A stretch of 48,525 nucleotides of DNA from Deinococcus sp. YIM 134068 (GCF_036543075.1 NZ_JAZHPF010000024.1:1-48525), one strand, 5' to 3'. Positions 34,072 to 44,959 are shown, counted from the stretch's first letter. A program made the numbers and translations. Notes: generated by a model from the letters alone, not told the origin.

Positions 34072-34824
34072 GTGCGGCTCCTGCTGCTGTCCGACATCCA
34101 CGCGAATCAGGCCGCCCTGGAGGCGGTCCTCCATGACGCCGCCGCCCGCCGCTACGACCGCATCGTTCACCTCGGCGACGCCGTGGGCTACGGTCCCCAC
34201 CCCGCCGAGGTGCTGCGGACCCTGCGCGACCTGAACGTGGTGGGCGTAACGGGCAACCACGACGCGATGCTCCTCGACTACGCGGACGGGCGGCGGACGG
34301 CGCGGGAGAGCGTGGTGTCCATCGCCCTGCGCTGGCAGCTCGAGCGCCTGTCTTCCGACGACCTCGCCCTCGTGCGGGGCTGGCCCGATGGCGTGGACGA
34401 CCCGGAGGTGGGTGCCCGCTACCGCCACGGCTCGCCCGCCAGCCGCGACGAGTACATCGACTCGGTGACGGCGGCGCGCGAGGCCTTCGCCGGGTGGGAG
34501 GGCCGCCTCGCCTTCGTGGGACACACGCACATCCCCGGCGTGTACGCCACCCTCAACGCCCCGGTGGGCGAGTGGATCAAGTTCCAGGGCTTCCCGGAGG
34601 GCGGCAGCTACCTCGTCCCGCCCGGTGCCCGCGTCATCCTCAACCCCGGCAGCGTCGGCCAGCCCCGCGACGGCAACCCGCGCGCGAGCTACGGCGTGTT
34701 CGACACGGGGCGCGGGGCTTTCGAGGTCTTCCGCGTCGCCTACGACGTGGAACGCACCCAGGAGGCGGCGCTGGAGGCGGGTCTGCCGCAGGTGCTCGCG
34801 GCGCGGCTGGCGATTGGGAAATGA
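34072..34824 (+). CDS. YfcE/MJ0936-type metallophosphoesterase
   Basis: 250 residues with all calcineurin-like metal motifs: SDIHANQ (about 7-13), [10 protein letters not shown] (about 33-42), GNHDAML (about 62-68), and [11 protein letters not shown] (about 151-161) with [16 protein letters not shown] near the C terminus. It probably acts as a cytoplasmic phosphodiesterase or phosphatase; the substrate is unknown. The GTG start follows the TATGAT box by six bases. Confidence 0.92.
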   Translation: MRLLLLSDIHANQAALEAVLHDAAARRYDRIVHLGDAVGYGPHPAEVLRTLRDLNVVGVTGNHDAMLLDYADGRRTARESVVSIALRWQLERLSSDDLALVRGWPDGVDDPEVGARYRHGSPASRDEYIDSVTAAREAFAGWEGRLAFVGHTHIPGVYATLNAPVGEWIKFQGFPEGGSYLVPPGARVILNPGSVGQPRDGNPRASYGVFDTGRGAFEVFRVAYDVERTQEAALEAGLPQVLAARLAIGK

Positions 34825-34833
34825 GGGGGGGAC

Positions 34834-34890
34834 GGTGCGCGGTACGCGGGACGTGGGAAAGGATTGATCCTCCCGCGCACCGCGTCTTGC
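34834..34890. repeat. inverted intergenic repeat
   Basis: GGTGCGCGG (34834-34842) pairs with CCGCGCACC (34873-34881), embedded in GTACGCGGGACG and GTCTTGCGTCCTGCC words. It fills the gap before the delta-prime gene and may end the previous transcript. Confidence 0.5.
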
Positions 34891-34906
34891 GTCCTGCCTC
34901 CCCCCC

Positions 34907-35842
34907 ATGACCCTTCCCCCCGCCGCCCTCCTCCACGGCCCGCTCCTCGAACAGACGGGCGTTTTTGGCGGCAATGCCCTCCTTCTCACCGGCCCGGCCC
35001 GCGTGGGCAAGCGGGAGGTGGCGCGGGCGGTCGCGGCGCAGCACAACTGCTCGGGTACGCGCGGGATGTACGGCGAGGCGTGCGGGGCGTGTCCGTCGTG
35101 CCGGGCCTTCGCGGCGGGGGCACACCCCGACCTCCTGCTCGTGGAGCCGCGCACGACGACGGCGACGGGCAAGGCGGCGCGGCGGCGGCTCATCCCCATC
35201 GGCGCGATCCTGGCGGGGCGGGACTCCGGGCGCGAGTACGAGACGCACGTGTTCGAGTTTCTGGAGGTGCGGCCCACCTTCCGGCGACGGGTGGTCATCG
35301 TGGACGGGGCCGAGCACCTGGGGCCGGAGGCGGCGAACGCCCTGCTCAAGCTCGTGGAGGAGCCGCCGCACGGGGCGCTGTTCGTCTTCCTCGCCGAGGA
35401 CGTGCGGGCCGTCATCCCGACCATCGTGAGCCGGAGCGCCCGCTTGAGCGTCACGCCCGCCCCAGACCGGGCCATCGAGCGCGGTCTCACCCTGAACGGC
35501 GAGGCCCCGGACCCCGAACTCGTCGCCTTCGCCGCCGGACGCGCCGGGGTGCTGGCCGACCGGGAGGCAGTGCGCGCGGCCCTCGCGGACGCTGCCGAGT
35601 TCACGGACGCCCTCGGCGTGGGGATGTTCTCTGCGCTCGAAGCCGCCGGGCGGCTGGAGAAACGCTGGGACGCGGCGTGGCACCCGGAGGCGCTCCGCTT
35701 CGTCTGGCGCACCCAGTCTGCCCACGCGCGGGCACGGGCGGACACGGCGTTGGAGGCGTTGCAGTCGGCGCTGGAGGCCTACGCGAACCCCGCCCTGAGC
35801 TTTCAGGTCTTCGCGCTGGCACTGCGGGAGGCGCTGGGGTGA
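34907..35842 (+). CDS. holB: DNA polymerase III delta-prime-type clamp-loader subunit
   Basis: 311 residues of the AAA+ clamp-loader family. A P-loop variant GPARVGKRE lies at 29-37, a zinc module with Cys48, Cys59, Cys62 and Cys65, a Walker-B-like [26 protein letters not shown] (DGAEH rather than DEAD/DEAH) and the sensor segment [10 protein letters not shown]. The degenerate nucleotide motifs and the N-terminal zinc module fit HolB (delta prime), which opens and holds the sliding clamp, rather than the ATPase DnaX. Confidence 0.88.
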   Translation: MTLPPAALLHGPLLEQTGVFGGNALLLTGPARVGKREVARAVAAQHNCSGTRGMYGEACGACPSCRAFAAGAHPDLLLVEPRTTTATGKAARRRLIPIGAILAGRDSGREYETHVFEFLEVRPTFRRRVVIVDGAEHLGPEAANALLKLVEEPPHGALFVFLAEDVRAVIPTIVSRSARLSVTPAPDRAIERGLTLNGEAPDPELVAFAAGRAGVLADREAVRAALADAAEFTDALGVGMFSALEAAGRLEKRWDAAWHPEALRFVWRTQSAHARARADTALEALQSALEAYANPALSFQVFALALREALG

Positions 35843-35883
35843 TGGGGTACTCATCTCACCACTCCTTGACGTAGGAGGGGTGT

Positions 35884-35911
35884 TTGCCCCGACCCCCTTC
35901 CGCCCTACACT
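35884..35911 (+). promoter_or_regulatory. promoter, leaderless layout
   Basis: TTGCCC (35884-35889), 16 bases, TACACT (35906-35911), then seven bases to ATG 35919. Confidence 0.6.
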
Positions 35912-35918
35912 CCTCCCC

Positions 35919-36563
35919 ATGACGAGGGCGAGGGAACACGGCACGGCGCGGGTCTGGACACTCCCGACCGGGCCGCTTCAGGAGAACGCGGTGCTGGTGG
36001 CGGGAAAAGATGGTGAGGGCTTCCTCTTCGACCCCGGCGACGAGGCGGGGCGGGTGCTGGCAATGGTGCGGGGTGCGGGCGTGACGGTGCGGGGCATCCT
36101 GCTCACGCACGCGCACTTCGACCACATCGGGGCGGTACAGCCCGTGAGGGAGGCGCTGGGCGTGCCCGTGTGGCTCCACCCCGCCGACCTGCCGCTCTAC
36201 CGGATGGGGCGGGCGTCGGCGGCGCGGTGGAATCTGCCCTTCGTCCAACCGGAAGCCCCCGACCACGAGATCAAGCAAGGGCAGGTCTTCACGGCGGGCG
36301 ACCTCACTCTGGCGGCGCGGGAGTTGCCGGGGCACGCGCCGGGGCACGTCGTCTTCGTCGGGGACGGCTTCGTGGTGGCGGGCGACACGCTGTTTCAAGG
36401 TGGAATTGGACGGACGGACCTGCCGGGCGGGAACCATCCCCAACTCCTCGCGGGCATTGCGCGGGAACTGCTCTCGCTGCCGGACGAGACTGCCGTGTAC
36501 TCCGGCCACGGTCCCGCCACGACCATTGGGGCCGAGCGCCGCACGAACCCCTTCCTGCGCTGA
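35919..36563 (+). CDS. metallo-beta-lactamase fold hydrolase (glyoxalase II-like)
   Basis: 214 residues with THAHFDH at 63-69, the later His in [13 protein letters not shown], the bridging Asp in [20 protein letters not shown] and the final His in [21 protein letters not shown]. This matches small glyoxalase II-like MBL hydrolases (YcbL type), which hydrolyse thioesters such as S-lactoyl conjugates, with two metals. ATG 35919 is set by the TACACT box. Confidence 0.9.
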   Translation: MTRAREHGTARVWTLPTGPLQENAVLVAGKDGEGFLFDPGDEAGRVLAMVRGAGVTVRGILLTHAHFDHIGAVQPVREALGVPVWLHPADLPLYRMGRASAARWNLPFVQPEAPDHEIKQGQVFTAGDLTLAARELPGHAPGHVVFVGDGFVVAGDTLFQGGIGRTDLPGGNHPQLLAGIARELLSLPDETAVYSGHGPATTIGAERRTNPFLR

Positions 36564-36624
36564 GGGGCGCTCTCCCGGCGGCCCTCCCCATTCGGCCAGG
36601 AGGACACGCGACCAGCGGGTGCGT

Positions 36625-36630
36625 TAAGGT
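36625..36630 (+). promoter_or_regulatory. -10 box, leaderless layout
   Basis: TAAGGT ends five bases before ATG 36636. Confidence 0.4.
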
Positions 36631-36635
36631 CGTGT

Positions 36636-37823
36636 ATGTTCCGCAACTCCCGCTTGTGGTGGCATCCCCCACGGCTGCATGCTCCCGGTGAGGAGGCCCG
36701 GCGTGTCACCTGGCTGGAGTTGTTCTACGACCTCGTGTTCGTGGTGGTCATCGCGCGGCTGGCGCACCACCTCGCCGACCACCCGGACGCGCGAAGCTTC
36801 GGGGAGTTTCTGCTCCTGTTCGTGCCCGTGTGGTGGGTGTGGCTCAGCGTCGCGTACTACAACGAGCGGTTCGAGACCTACGACCTGAGCTTCCGGGTCC
36901 TCACCTTCCTCCAGATGCTCGCCGTGGCGGCGATGGCCGCGACCGCCGAGTACGGGCTGGGGAAGACGGCGATGGGCTTCGCGCTCGCCTACGCCTACGC
37001 CCGGGCGCTCATCACCTTTATGTGGTGGCGGGCGGGCAGGCACAACCCCAGTGTGCGGCCCGTCACCGACGTGTATGTACGCTCTTTCAGCGTGAGCGTG
37101 GTGCTCTGAACGGTCGCCGCCTTCCTGGGCGGGCCGCTCGCGCTCGTTCTCAAGGGGGCGGGGCTGCTCATTGACCTCGTGACGCCGCTGCTCACCCTGA
37201 AAGATCAGCCGCGCGTCTTTCCCGCCGCCGCCCGCAAGATGCCCGAACGCTTCGGGCTGTTCGTCATCATCGTGCTGGGCGAGAGCCTCGTGGGGGTGGT
37301 GAACGGGCTGGCGGACGCGGAGCGCCTCACGGGCGTCACGCTGCTGCGCTTCGTGCTGGGGCTGCTGCTGGGCTTCGGGATGTGGTGGATCTACTTCGAT
37401 TACATCGGACGCCGCGAACCCGACTCGCATAACCGCTGGCGCTTCATCTCGTGGGCGTACCTGCATCTGCGGCTCGTGATCGGCATCACCCTCGTCGGCG
37501 CGATGGTGCAGCACGCCGTCGCCGTGGAGGGACCCGCCGAGGCGGGTGTGCGCTGGCTTCTCGCCGGGGGGGTGGCCCTGTTCTACCTCGCCTGTATGGG
37601 CCTGGAGTTCACCCTGGAACCGGAGAAGCCCCAACTGTTCACCCCCCGTCAGCTCGTCCCGGTCCGGCTCCTGACGGTGGCGGTGGCCCTCGCCCTGCCT
37701 CTCTTCCTGGGCACGCTCTCCGGGCTGGTGCTGGGCCTGATCGCGCTCCACGCCCTCCACGCCGGGCTGGGGCTGCGGGCATGGTTCGGCAGCGCGAACG
37801 CGGGGCGGACGGATATGCATTAG
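36636..37823 (+). pseudogene. ltrA: low temperature requirement protein A (LtrA), in-frame TGA
   Basis: The frame of 396 codons encodes a typical LtrA membrane protein: the RRVTWLELFYDLVFVVVIARLAHHL signature stretch at about residues 23-47, a PERFGLFVIIVLGES-type motif at about 205-219, and some ten membrane segments. Codon 158 is TGA (37107-37109) in the middle of a membrane stretch (SVVL-stop-TVAAFLGG), where Trp (TGG) would fit. Both sides stay in the same frame and match the family, so one base explains the break. The gene is inactive, read through, restarted at GTG 37179, or affected by a sequence error. LtrA proteins have no firmly known activity. Confidence 0.85.
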
Positions 37824-38001
37824 GGATGGGGGGAGGTAGGGGGTGGGGGTGAGGGGTCAGGAAAACCTGCAAGCGGCGTGGGAAGGAGGGACGTGTGAGG
37901 GCTGGTGACTGGGAGCTGGCCGCTGGCTGCCCCTCACTTCCCGGCGGGGGGAGGGGGTGTCCCGCCCCCATCTCCGGCCCCGGTGCCCTTTACCCTGTGC
38001 G
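37824..38001. repeat. GC-rich short-word intergenic repeats
   Basis: The 190-base gap holds G-rich words (GGGGGTGGGGGTGAGGGG), a GGTGACTGGGAGCTGGCCGC-like block and a GGGGGTGTCCCGCCCCC hairpin near 37950-37970. Nothing coding is seen. Confidence 0.4.
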
Positions 38002-38007
38002 TATGAT
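38002..38007 (+). promoter_or_regulatory. -10 box, leaderless layout
   Basis: TATGAT, then TGCCCC and GTG 38014. It favours GTG 38014 over the in-frame ATG 38044 for the next gene. Confidence 0.5.
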
Positions 38008-38013
38008 TGCCCC

Positions 38014-38718
38014 GTGCCCTCCGTTCGCCTCCCGGTTCCGCCCATGCCCGGCCTAGGACGCGGTTCTGGGGCGGTGCTGGACGGCTCGCTGACGGAGCTG
38101 AGCTACAGCACCAACAGCGCCAACGCCCTGATCCACCTCTACCGCGCGGAGGTCGGCAAGATGACCGCCTACCGTCAGCGGCTGGACACGACGACGAACT
38201 GGGCGGTCGTCACCACGGCGGGTCTCGCGTCCTTCGCCCTCGGCGACCCCAACAACAGCCACGCGACCTTCCTGTTCGCCATGTTCCTCAATTACTTCTT
38301 CCTGCGGCTGGAGGCGCGGAGATTTCGCACCTTCGAGATCGCCCACCACCGGGTCCGCATCATGGAGCGTTTCTTCTACCCGGCGATGCTCGGCGACTCC
38401 GTGGACGCCGGGTGGCACCAGCTCCTCCTCGCCGAACTGGGCAAGCCCCGCAGCCCGATGGGCCGGGCCGACGCGCTGGGCTGGCGGCTCAACCGCAACT
38501 ACCTGTGGATTTACGCGGCGGTCCTCTTCGCGTGGCTCGCCAAGCTGGACCTCAGCCAGCCGAAGGGTTGGATTCCCACCTTCCCCGAGGGGCTGGCCCT
38601 CGCCGACATCGGCAACTTCCCCGGCTGGCTCGTCTTCCTGGGGGTGGTGGTCTTCTACATCCACCTGATCACCCTGGCGGTGCGGGCGGCGCGGACGTAT
38701 CCGTTGGAGGAGGGCTGA
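38014..38718 (+). CDS. DUF2270-like integral membrane protein
   Basis: 234 residues. A cytoplasmic N-terminal helix region ([28 protein letters not shown], written here in outline about residues 38-65) leads into paired membrane segments at about 62-100, and a second pair at about 160-180 and 205-228. [15 protein letters not shown] between the pairs is a typical conserved block of predicted DUF2270 proteins. Function unknown. GTG 38014 is chosen by its -10 box; ATG 38044 would shorten it by ten residues. Confidence 0.65.
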   Translation: MPSVRLPVPPMPGLGRGSGAVLDGSLTELSYSTNSANALIHLYRAEVGKMTAYRQRLDTTTNWAVVTTAGLASFALGDPNNSHATFLFAMFLNYFFLRLEARRFRTFEIAHHRVRIMERFFYPAMLGDSVDAGWHQLLLAELGKPRSPMGRADALGWRLNRNYLWIYAAVLFAWLAKLDLSQPKGWIPTFPEGLALADIGNFPGWLVFLGVVVFYIHLITLAVRAARTYPLEEG

Positions 38719-38767
38719 GGGGTGAGGGGGAAGTCGTGAGGGGAGAGGCACTTCGCCCATTCACCAC

Positions 38768-39580
38768 TCACCACTTCCCACTGACCCGCCCCTCCCTCCA
38801 CACCTGCACGCCCACCAGCACCGCCGCCTGGGCGGGGAGGCTCCACAGGTACACACCCGGCCTCCCGGCGAGCAGGCACACGCCGAGGGCGAGAAGCTGG
38901 GTGCTCAGGCCGAGGTTGGCGGCGACGGCGTTGATCTCGCGGGGCGTGTAGGCGAGGCGGCCCTCGGGGGTCGGCTCGCCGGGTGTGACCGCGCGCAGCC
39001 GCCGCTCGAACAGCGCCCCCAGCACGCGCTCCTGCGGGGTGAAGTAGAGGGCGTACGTCAGCCGCAACGCCGCGAGGACGCGCGGATCGTCCCCGGCCTG
39101 GGCGGGCGGGTCGCGGAAGACCTCGCCCCGCGCCCCCCGGTGGTCGCGCTCCCACAGGTAGTCCACGCTCAGGATCAGGCTCAGGAGGACGGTGAGCGGC
39201 ACGCCCCAGCGCCCGGCGAGGCCCGTGAGGACGGCGGCGTTCACGAGGAGGTCGCCCTCGGTGTCCAACAGGCGGCCCGTCTCGGTCGTCTGCCCGGTCG
39301 CGCGGGCGAGCTGGCCGTCGAGGTTGTCGAGGAGCGTCTTGACCTGAAGGAGCACGGCGGGCGTGACCCGGTGCCCGCGCCGCAGCAAGACGCCGCACGC
39401 CACCCCGAGCGCCATGTGGGTGAGGACGACGTGCAGCGGATTGATCCCCAGCCGTGCGAGGGGAGGCACCAGCCGCGCGGCGAGGGGACGGAACAGGCCG
39501 TCGCTGGCCCATTCGCGGGCGGGGCGGGCCTTCGCGTGAGTCACGGGGTCGAGCCGCCCCTCAGCGCCGCCCACCCCCAT
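38768..39580 (-). CDS. CDP-alcohol phosphatidyltransferase family protein
   Basis: 270 residues, polytopic. The family motif is complete: [20 protein letters not shown] followed by RLLDTEGD (about residues 82-110), giving D-x2-D-G-x2-A-R-x8-G-x3-D-x3-D. It attaches a head-group alcohol to CDP-diacylglycerol or a related donor in the membrane; the acceptor is unknown. Deinococcus has unusual phosphoglycolipids, which makes the substrate interesting. ATG 39580 overlaps the upstream gene by 20 bases with AAGGGG seven bases before it; GTG 39544 is an alternative. Confidence 0.88.
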   Translation of the reverse strand: MGVGGAEGRLDPVTHAKARPAREWASDGLFRPLAARLVPPLARLGINPLHVVLTHMALGVACGVLLRRGHRVTPAVLLQVKTLLDNLDGQLARATGQTTETGRLLDTEGDLLVNAAVLTGLAGRWGVPLTVLLSLILSVDYLWERDHRGARGEVFRDPPAQAGDDPRVLAALRLTYALYFTPQERVLGALFERRLRAVTPGEPTPEGRLAYTPREINAVAANLGLSTQLLALGVCLLAGRPGVYLWSLPAQAAVLVGVQVWREGRVSGKW

Positions 39581-39932
39581 GCGGCGGCCCCTTGCGGACG
39601 CCCGCGAAGCGGTTGCGCTCCTTGCGGCGTTGGGCGCTGGTGGCAGCGACCTTGCCTCCCTTGCCCGTCCGCGGTCCCGTGGCGGCCACCCGCCTCGGCA
39701 CGAAGGTGTCCACGTTCAGAAAACGCGCGAGCGGGATATACAGCGCGAGCACGAAGATCAGGGTGCCCCACCACGTATCGAGGTACGGCCCCAGCCCCAC
39801 CGCGCGCAGCAGGGCGGAGAGGACTGTCGCCAGCACGGTGAAGAGCAGCACCCGCAGGAACAGCCGCCCCAGCTTGCGGCGCGTGAAGCCCGGTTCGGGG
39901 TCGGGGGTGGTCAGCCAGCGCCAGAAGTTCAT
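39561..39932 (-). CDS. small membrane protein with basic tail
   Basis: 123 residues with two membrane segments (about 28-48 and 55-75), a short polar N terminus and a strongly basic C terminus ([19 protein letters not shown]) that would lie in the cytoplasm and could bind nucleic acid or acidic lipids. ATG 39932 overlaps the upstream stop (ATGA). No family is recognised. It sits between a dehydratase-related gene and a phosphatidyltransferase gene in one operon. Confidence 0.7.
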   Translation of the reverse strand: MNFWRWLTTPDPEPGFTRRKLGRLFLRVLLFTVLATVLSALLRAVGLGPYLDTWWGTLIFVLALYIPLARFLNVDTFVPRRVAATGPRTGKGGKVAATSAQRRKERNRFAGVRKGPPHGGGRR

Positions 39933-40822
39933 ACGTCCCCCCCGTCCGCGCCCGTCGCCGCCCGCGCCGAGGCCCCCAGCGTCACCCGGTCGCGGAAGGC
40001 GGCGAGTTCGGGCCACTCGGTCTGCCCGCCGTCCACATCCACCACGAGGGCGGGTTTGTGCGTGCGTTCCGCCAATCGGTTCAGCGCCGTCCGGTGCGCC
40101 CCGTCCCGCGCGGGGGAGGCGAAGAGGACGCCCCGCACCGCGCTCTTGCCCTCCAGCAGATTCAATGCGCCGAACAGCTCACGTTCCCCCGCCGGGGCCG
40201 CCCGCCGCTCCAGCCGCTCCCCCCGCGCCGTCACCTGCGAGGCGGGCAGATCGGTGGAGAGGACGGGGTGCAGGCCCAGTTCCTCCAACGCCGCCCTCAG
40301 CCCCCCGCTCAGGTCCGGGTCGCCCAGCAGGGAGCGCGGGCCAATCACGGCGACCGTCGCCCGCGAGGCGCGGCTCAGGGGGGGCATCTCCTCCCGTCCC
40401 CCCCCGGCAAGCGGCTTGACCCGCTCCAGCGCCAGGCGCACCCGGCCCGGATTGCGCGTGAACCGCTGCCCCAGGTCCTGTGCCATCGCCACCATCTCAT
40501 TCCCGCCCTCGGGCAGCGCGATCAGTTGCGGCAGACCGCTGATGCGCCGGGGCAGCAGTTCCGTCAGCGCCTCGCCCCACGCGTCGTTCGCCACCGGGGC
40601 CGTCTGCGGCACGAGTACGGCGTCCACCCGCCCGAGTTCCAGAATGCGTCCCAGCGCGAGTTGCACCTGCACCGGCTCGTCCGGCAGGCTGTCCCGCCCG
40701 AGCGCGAGCGCCTCCCCGGCGGGCAGGGCGGGCAAGGCCATCTCCACCCCGAGTTCCTTGAGGAACGCCGCCCAGTAGCGCCCGTGCCGCGTGCCCAGCG
40801 AGTTCAGCAGACCGACCTTCAT
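39929..40822 (-). CDS. CoA-dehydratase/activase-related (DUF2229/HgdB-like) protein, tentative
   Basis: 297 residues. The opening [20 protein letters not shown] and the following [12 protein letters not shown] resemble the start of DUF2229 and 2-hydroxyacyl-CoA dehydratase subunit-like proteins (order: strand, long helix, GVEV strand), and [23 protein letters not shown] fits their second module. The Fe-S cysteines expected in true dehydratase subunits are missing: the protein has no cysteine. So it is probably a scaffold relative with another role. The start is set by a TAGACT box seven bases upstream. Confidence 0.5.
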   Translation of the reverse strand: MKVGLLNSLGTRHGRYWAAFLKELGVEMALPALPAGEALALGRDSLPDEPVQVQLALGRILELGRVDAVLVPQTAPVANDAWGEALTELLPRRISGLPQLIALPEGGNEMVAMAQDLGQRFTRNPGRVRLALERVKPLAGGGREEMPPLSRASRATVAVIGPRSLLGDPDLSGGLRAALEELGLHPVLSTDLPASQVTARGERLERRAAPAGERELFGALNLLEGKSAVRGVLFASPARDGAHRTALNRLAERTHKPALVVDVDGGQTEWPELAAFRDRVTLGASARAATGADGGDV

Positions 40823-40829
40823 CGGGGGC

Positions 40830-40835
40830 AGTCTA
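40830..40835 (-). promoter_or_regulatory. -10 box, leaderless layout
   Basis: TAGACT on the minus strand, seven bases before ATG 40822. Confidence 0.5.
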
Positions 40836-40891
40836 CAGGGGGAAGGGGAGAGGAATGAGGGTTGAAGGATGAGTGATGAGGGGCGCTTCGC

Positions 40892-40897
40892 TATCCT
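40892..40897 (+). promoter_or_regulatory. -10 box, leaderless layout
   Basis: TATCCT, seven bases before ATG 40905. Confidence 0.5.
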
Positions 40898-40904
40898 GCC
40901 GCCC

Positions 40905-41675
40905 ATGCCCCTCACCCTGCCCGACGCCCTGCGGCGTGTCCTCCCCGCCGCCCGCTGGGAGGCCGTCTCCGGCGGGGAGAGCGGTGCGGGCGTGTGGCGC
41001 AGCCAGAAATATGTGGTGAAGGTACAAGCGCGCGGCAGCTTCCCGGTCAGCACCCTGCTTCAGGAGCGCGAGCGCCTACGCTGGCTCGCGGGCCGGGTGC
41101 CCGTTCCAGCGGTCGTCGGCTACGAGACGACCGGGGAGCATGAATACCTCGCCACGACGCGCCTGCCCGGCCTCCCCATGAGCGACCCCGACGCCCTGCT
41201 CCACCCCGAGCGGGTCGTGAGTCTCCTCGCCCGCGCCCTGCGCGAACTCCACGCCCTGCCCGTGCGCGAGTGCCCCTTCAACATGACCCTGCCCGTCGTG
41301 CTGCGCCTCGCCCGTGAGCAGGTCTTGGCGGGTGGGGTGGACGAGGCCGACTTCGACGACGAGCGCCGGGGCTGGAGCGCCGCCGACGTGTGGAACGAAC
41401 TCGTCCGCACGCGCCCGGAGTCCGAAGACCTCGTGGTGACGCATGGGGACGCCTGCCTGCCCAACCTGATCGTCAACGGGGAGTACGTCGAAGGCTTCAT
41501 CGACGTGGGCCGCGCCGGAATCGCCGACCGCCACGCCGACCTCGCCCTGACGCACCGCAGCCTGATTCGCAACTTGAACGAGGAATATGCCGAACGGTTC
41601 CTGGACACCTACGGGCGCGCGTTCGTGGACGAGCGGAAGCTGGCGTATTACAGGTTGCTGGACGAATTGTTCTGA
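40905..41675 (+). CDS. APH(3')-type aminoglycoside phosphotransferase-like kinase
   Basis: 256 residues, close to the 264 of typical APH(3') enzymes. The nucleotide loop region [11 protein letters not shown] lies at 22-32, the catalytic HGDACLPN at 180-187 (Asp182, Asn187), the metal site [18 protein letters not shown] at 198-215 (Asp200), and the C-terminal YYRLLDELF matches the family's end. Similarity to APH(3')-II-like sequences through the last 90 residues is obvious by eye. It should phosphorylate kanamycin-like drugs, but no mobile element or other resistance gene is near and codon use matches the chromosome, so it is probably an intrinsic gene. Actual resistance is not shown. Confidence 0.88.
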   Translation: MPLTLPDALRRVLPAARWEAVSGGESGAGVWRSQKYVVKVQARGSFPVSTLLQERERLRWLAGRVPVPAVVGYETTGEHEYLATTRLPGLPMSDPDALLHPERVVSLLARALRELHALPVRECPFNMTLPVVLRLAREQVLAGGVDEADFDDERRGWSAADVWNELVRTRPESEDLVVTHGDACLPNLIVNGEYVEGFIDVGRAGIADRHADLALTHRSLIRNLNEEYAERFLDTYGRAFVDERKLAYYRLLDELF

Positions 41676-41746
41676 GGGCTGCTCCTTCCTCCTCCGGCTG
41701 AGTGCCCGGACATGTGCCGCCCGTCCCCCATGCTCTACTGCTCCCC

Positions 41747-43984
41747 GTGCGCTTCCTGTCGCGGTTCGTGGCCCGTCACCCCTGGCCGGTGGTGGCCGTC
41801 TGGGTGCTGCTGGCGGCGCTGAGTGCCTATCCCGCCTCCCTCGCCCCGCGCGCCCTCAGCGCCAACCCCGGCAGCCTGGCGGACGCCGAGAGTACCCGCG
41901 TCACCACCCTCCTGCGAGAACGCTTCGGGGAGACGGATACGAACACGGCCCTCCTCGTCACCCGCATTCAGCCGCCCTTGACCACGCCGGAGGGCCGGGC
42001 GATCCATGACCGCTTCATTGAGGGATTAGCGGAGGTGCCCGGCGTCACCCGCGTCCTGCCGGGCGGGGCGCAGGGGGCGGTGCCCACCGTAAGCGCGGAC
42101 GGCACTCTGGCCCTGACCGTCGCCCAGATTCCGCTGCTGGAGGGGGCGACCGAAACCCTCGCCCGCGTGCGCGCCTACGCCGAGGAGGCCGAGCGGGAGG
42201 CTGGCGTAGGCCGACTGGGCGTGCGCGTGACGGGCGGGCAGGCCATCGCGGACGATTTCACCGAGTTCGCGGAGGGCGACACCAAACGCAGCGAGTTCGC
42301 CGCCCTGCCGCTGACGGGGTTGGTGCTCCTGCTCGTCTTCGGGGCGCTCGTCGCCGCCGGATTGCCGCTCGCCGTCGGTGTTCTCAGCATCACGGTGGCG
42401 ATGGCAGGCGTCTATGGCCTGACGCGCGTGATGGAGGTTTCTTCTTTTGCCCAGAGCGTGATCACGATGCTGGGGCTGGGGGCGGGCATCGACTACGCCC
42501 TCCTGATGGTCAACCGCTTCCGCGAGGAGCTGGCGCGCGACGGCGACTCACGGGCGGCGGCGGCCCGCACCGTCCTCACGGCGGGGCGCAGCGTCCTGTT
42601 CAGCGGGCTGACCGTCGCCATCGCTATGGCCGCCCTCATCCTCCCGCCCATCGCCTTCGTGCGCTCGATGGGACTGGGAGGCGTTCTCGCCGTCCTCCTC
42701 ACCGTCCTTGCCAGCGTGACGGTCCTGCCCGCCCTCCTCGCCCTGCTGGGGGAGAGGGTGAACAGTCCGCGTGTGCTGCGGTTCACCTGGAGCCAGAACG
42801 CGGCGGCCTCGGTCGCGTGGACCGCCTTCGCCCGGCGCGTGACGGCCCGGCCCTGGCTCGCGGTGGTCCTCAGCACTCTCTTCCTGCTCGTCCTCGCCGT
42901 GCCTGCCCGCGACATGCGGACCGGATACGCGGGCGCGTGGGGCCTGACCCCCGGTGTGGAGAGCCGTGACGCGCTGGTGGACGTGCGCGACCTCGGCGCG
43001 GGTGGACTGCTCAGCCAGTTCGAGGTCATTCTCGATTTGGAGGGGCGGCGCTACGGCCCGGAGGACCGCGCCCGCTTTCAGGAACTCGTGACGAAGCTTC
43101 GCGCCCTGCCCGGCGTCCGAACGGTCGTCAGCCCCTTCCTCACGCCCGCCGACCTCGCCGGAGATCAGGTGGCGGGTACGGGAACGGATGCCCTCGCCGC
43201 CCTGAGCCTCCTGGGCCGCCGTTCCTTCAGCGCCGACCGGACGCTCCTGCGCGTCACCGTCGTTCCCGAAACATACTTGCGCGCCGACCAGATCGACCCG
43301 TTCGAGACCCGATTGCGGTCCACACTCACGGCGGGCGGCTTCCCCTTTCTGCTCGGAGGTGCGCCCATCGGTGAGCGGGAGTTCAGCCGGGCGATCACGG
43401 ACGCCTTTCCCGCCGCCGTCCTCACCGTCTTCGCGGCGACCTTCCTCCTCCTGATGGTTGCCTTCCGCAGCCTGCTCGTGCCCCTCAAGAGCATCGTCAT
43501 GAACGCCCTGACGGTCGTGGCGGCGTGCGGCGTCGTCACCCTCGTCGTGCAAGGGGGCTTTCTCGCCGCGCCGCTCGGCATTCCAAGTGACGTGGGCGTG
43601 CTGGACTCCAGCCTGCCGCTCCTCCTCTTCGCCGTCCTCTTCGGCCTGAGCATGGACTACGAGATTTTCCTGCTCTCCCGCGTGCAGGAGGAGGTCCTGC
43701 GCGGTCACTCCAACGACGAGGCGGTGGTCCTCGCCGTGGGCCGGACCGCGCGCATCATCACCTCGGCGGCGGTCATCATGTTCATCGTCTTCTGCGCCTT
43801 CATCGTCGGGCGCGTCGTCGCCAACAAGAGTATCGGCCTCGGGCTGGCCGTCGCCGTCGCGCTGGACGCCACCCTCGTGCGCCTCGTCCTCGTGCCCGCC
43901 TTCCTTAAACTCGCCGGGAAGTGGAACTGGTGGCTGCCGGGGTGGCTGGACCGACTGTTGCCGAAGGTGCGAATTGAGCATTGA
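41747..43984 (+). CDS. MMPL-family RND transporter
   Basis: 745 residues from GTG 41747; a GTG 45 bases upstream is possible. Two repeats of one plus five membrane segments with large outer loops: TM1 about 10-32, a loop to about 190, TM2-6 to about 350, TM7 near 375-395, a loop to about 560, TM8-12 to the end. [18 protein letters not shown] and [17 protein letters not shown] are the two proton-relay (Asp-Tyr) motifs of the MMPL/SecDF-like RND group. Such proteins export lipids or hydrophobic molecules. It stands alone and is convergent with thrB. Confidence 0.92.
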   Translation: MRFLSRFVARHPWPVVAVWVLLAALSAYPASLAPRALSANPGSLADAESTRVTTLLRERFGETDTNTALLVTRIQPPLTTPEGRAIHDRFIEGLAEVPGVTRVLPGGAQGAVPTVSADGTLALTVAQIPLLEGATETLARVRAYAEEAEREAGVGRLGVRVTGGQAIADDFTEFAEGDTKRSEFAALPLTGLVLLLVFGALVAAGLPLAVGVLSITVAMAGVYGLTRVMEVSSFAQSVITMLGLGAGIDYALLMVNRFREELARDGDSRAAAARTVLTAGRSVLFSGLTVAIAMAALILPPIAFVRSMGLGGVLAVLLTVLASVTVLPALLALLGERVNSPRVLRFTWSQNAAASVAWTAFARRVTARPWLAVVLSTLFLLVLAVPARDMRTGYAGAWGLTPGVESRDALVDVRDLGAGGLLSQFEVILDLEGRRYGPEDRARFQELVTKLRALPGVRTVVSPFLTPADLAGDQVAGTGTDALAALSLLGRRSFSADRTLLRVTVVPETYLRADQIDPFETRLRSTLTAGGFPFLLGGAPIGEREFSRAITDAFPAAVLTVFAATFLLLMVAFRSLLVPLKSIVMNALTVVAACGVVTLVVQGGFLAAPLGIPSDVGVLDSSLPLLLFAVLFGLSMDYEIFLLSRVQEEVLRGHSNDEAVVLAVGRTARIITSAAVIMFIVFCAFIVGRVVANKSIGLGLAVAVALDATLVRLVLVPAFLKLAGKWNWWLPGWLDRLLPKVRIEH

Positions 43985-44011
43985 GGGGAGAGAGGTCGGC
44001 TCAACGTCCTT

Positions 44012-44923
44012 TCAACACGTCCTCTCGATGACTGTCCCTCCCGTGTCAATCGGGAAATCCTCCACCCGCCCCGTCAACCCGTTCTTCCTCATAACGCCGT
44101 GGAGATAGGTGTGGAGTTTGCCCGTCTCCTCCCGCGTGTCGTGGAAGCAGAGGACCGTCGGCCCGGCACCGCTGAGGGCCGCGCCTAGAGCGCCGTACTT
44201 GTGCGCCTCTTCCAGAATGTCGCTCAGGCCGGGGACCAGCGGCGCACGCCAAATCTGGTGGATGTAGTCCTGCATAGCGTGTCTCAACAGGTCAAGGCGG
44301 CCCTGCGAGAGGGCGGCGGCGAGCAGCGCGGCGTGCGAAAGGGCATGGACGGCATCGGCGCGGCTGTATTCCTTCGGCAGCACGGCGCGGGCCTTGCTCG
44401 TGGACAGCTCGAAGTCGGGGATGAGGACCGTTACGCCCAGATGTGCGGGCGGCTCCAGCCGGACGTAGTGCGTGCCCAGCTTGTCCAGTGTGGCGACCAC
44501 GATACCGCCGAAAAGGGCCGGGGCCACGTTGTCGGGGTGCCCCTCCTCCCGCGCGGCCACGTCCAGCACGGCCTCATCGTCGAGGGGATGCCCCAGCAGC
44601 TCATTCCCCGCCACGATTCCGGCGACGAGGGCGGCGGCGCTGCTTCCCAGCCCACGCGCCAGCGGCACCTCCGTCTCGATCTCCACCCGCGCGGGTGGTA
44701 ATTCCCGCTTCACTCTCTTCGCCGCGAGGAGCATCGCCCGGTACACGTAGTTGCTCTCGTCGGCGGGCGTTCCCTCCAGCTCTGCCCCGAGCGGCACCAC
44801 CTGGGTCACGTCCTGCCCTGTTATCCGCAGCGTGGTGAAGAGAGGCACGCTCAGCCCGAGGCTGTCGAAGCCCGGCCCGAGGTTTGCGCTGGAGGCGGGC
44901 GCGCGGACGGTGAAGGTGGTCAC
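44012..44923 (-). CDS. thrB: homoserine kinase
   Basis: 303 residues of the GHMP kinase family: [18 protein letters not shown] (about 6-23), the ATP-binding [16 protein letters not shown] (about 87-102), and the late [14 protein letters not shown] (about 249-262). It phosphorylates homoserine in threonine synthesis and feeds ThrC, the next gene upstream on the same strand. GTG 44923 has GGAGG seven bases before it; a GTG two codons earlier lies only one base behind that site, so it is less likely. Confidence 0.96.
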   Translation of the reverse strand: MTTFTVRAPASSANLGPGFDSLGLSVPLFTTLRITGQDVTQVVPLGAELEGTPADESNYVYRAMLLAAKRVKRELPPARVEIETEVPLARGLGSSAAALVAGIVAGNELLGHPLDDEAVLDVAAREEGHPDNVAPALFGGIVVATLDKLGTHYVRLEPPAHLGVTVLIPDFELSTSKARAVLPKEYSRADAVHALSHAALLAAALSQGRLDLLRHAMQDYIHQIWRAPLVPGLSDILEEAHKYGALGAALSGAGPTVLCFHDTREETGKLHTYLHGVMRKNGLTGRVEDFPIDTGGTVIERTC

Positions 44924-44959
44924 GGGCACGCCTCCGGGGGGCAGAGGGCGGACGGTGTG

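Noticed and set aside
34042..35745. 567-codon minus-strand frame opposite the phosphoesterase and delta-prime genes
   Set aside because: Overlaps two genes with clear catalytic motifs on the other strand.
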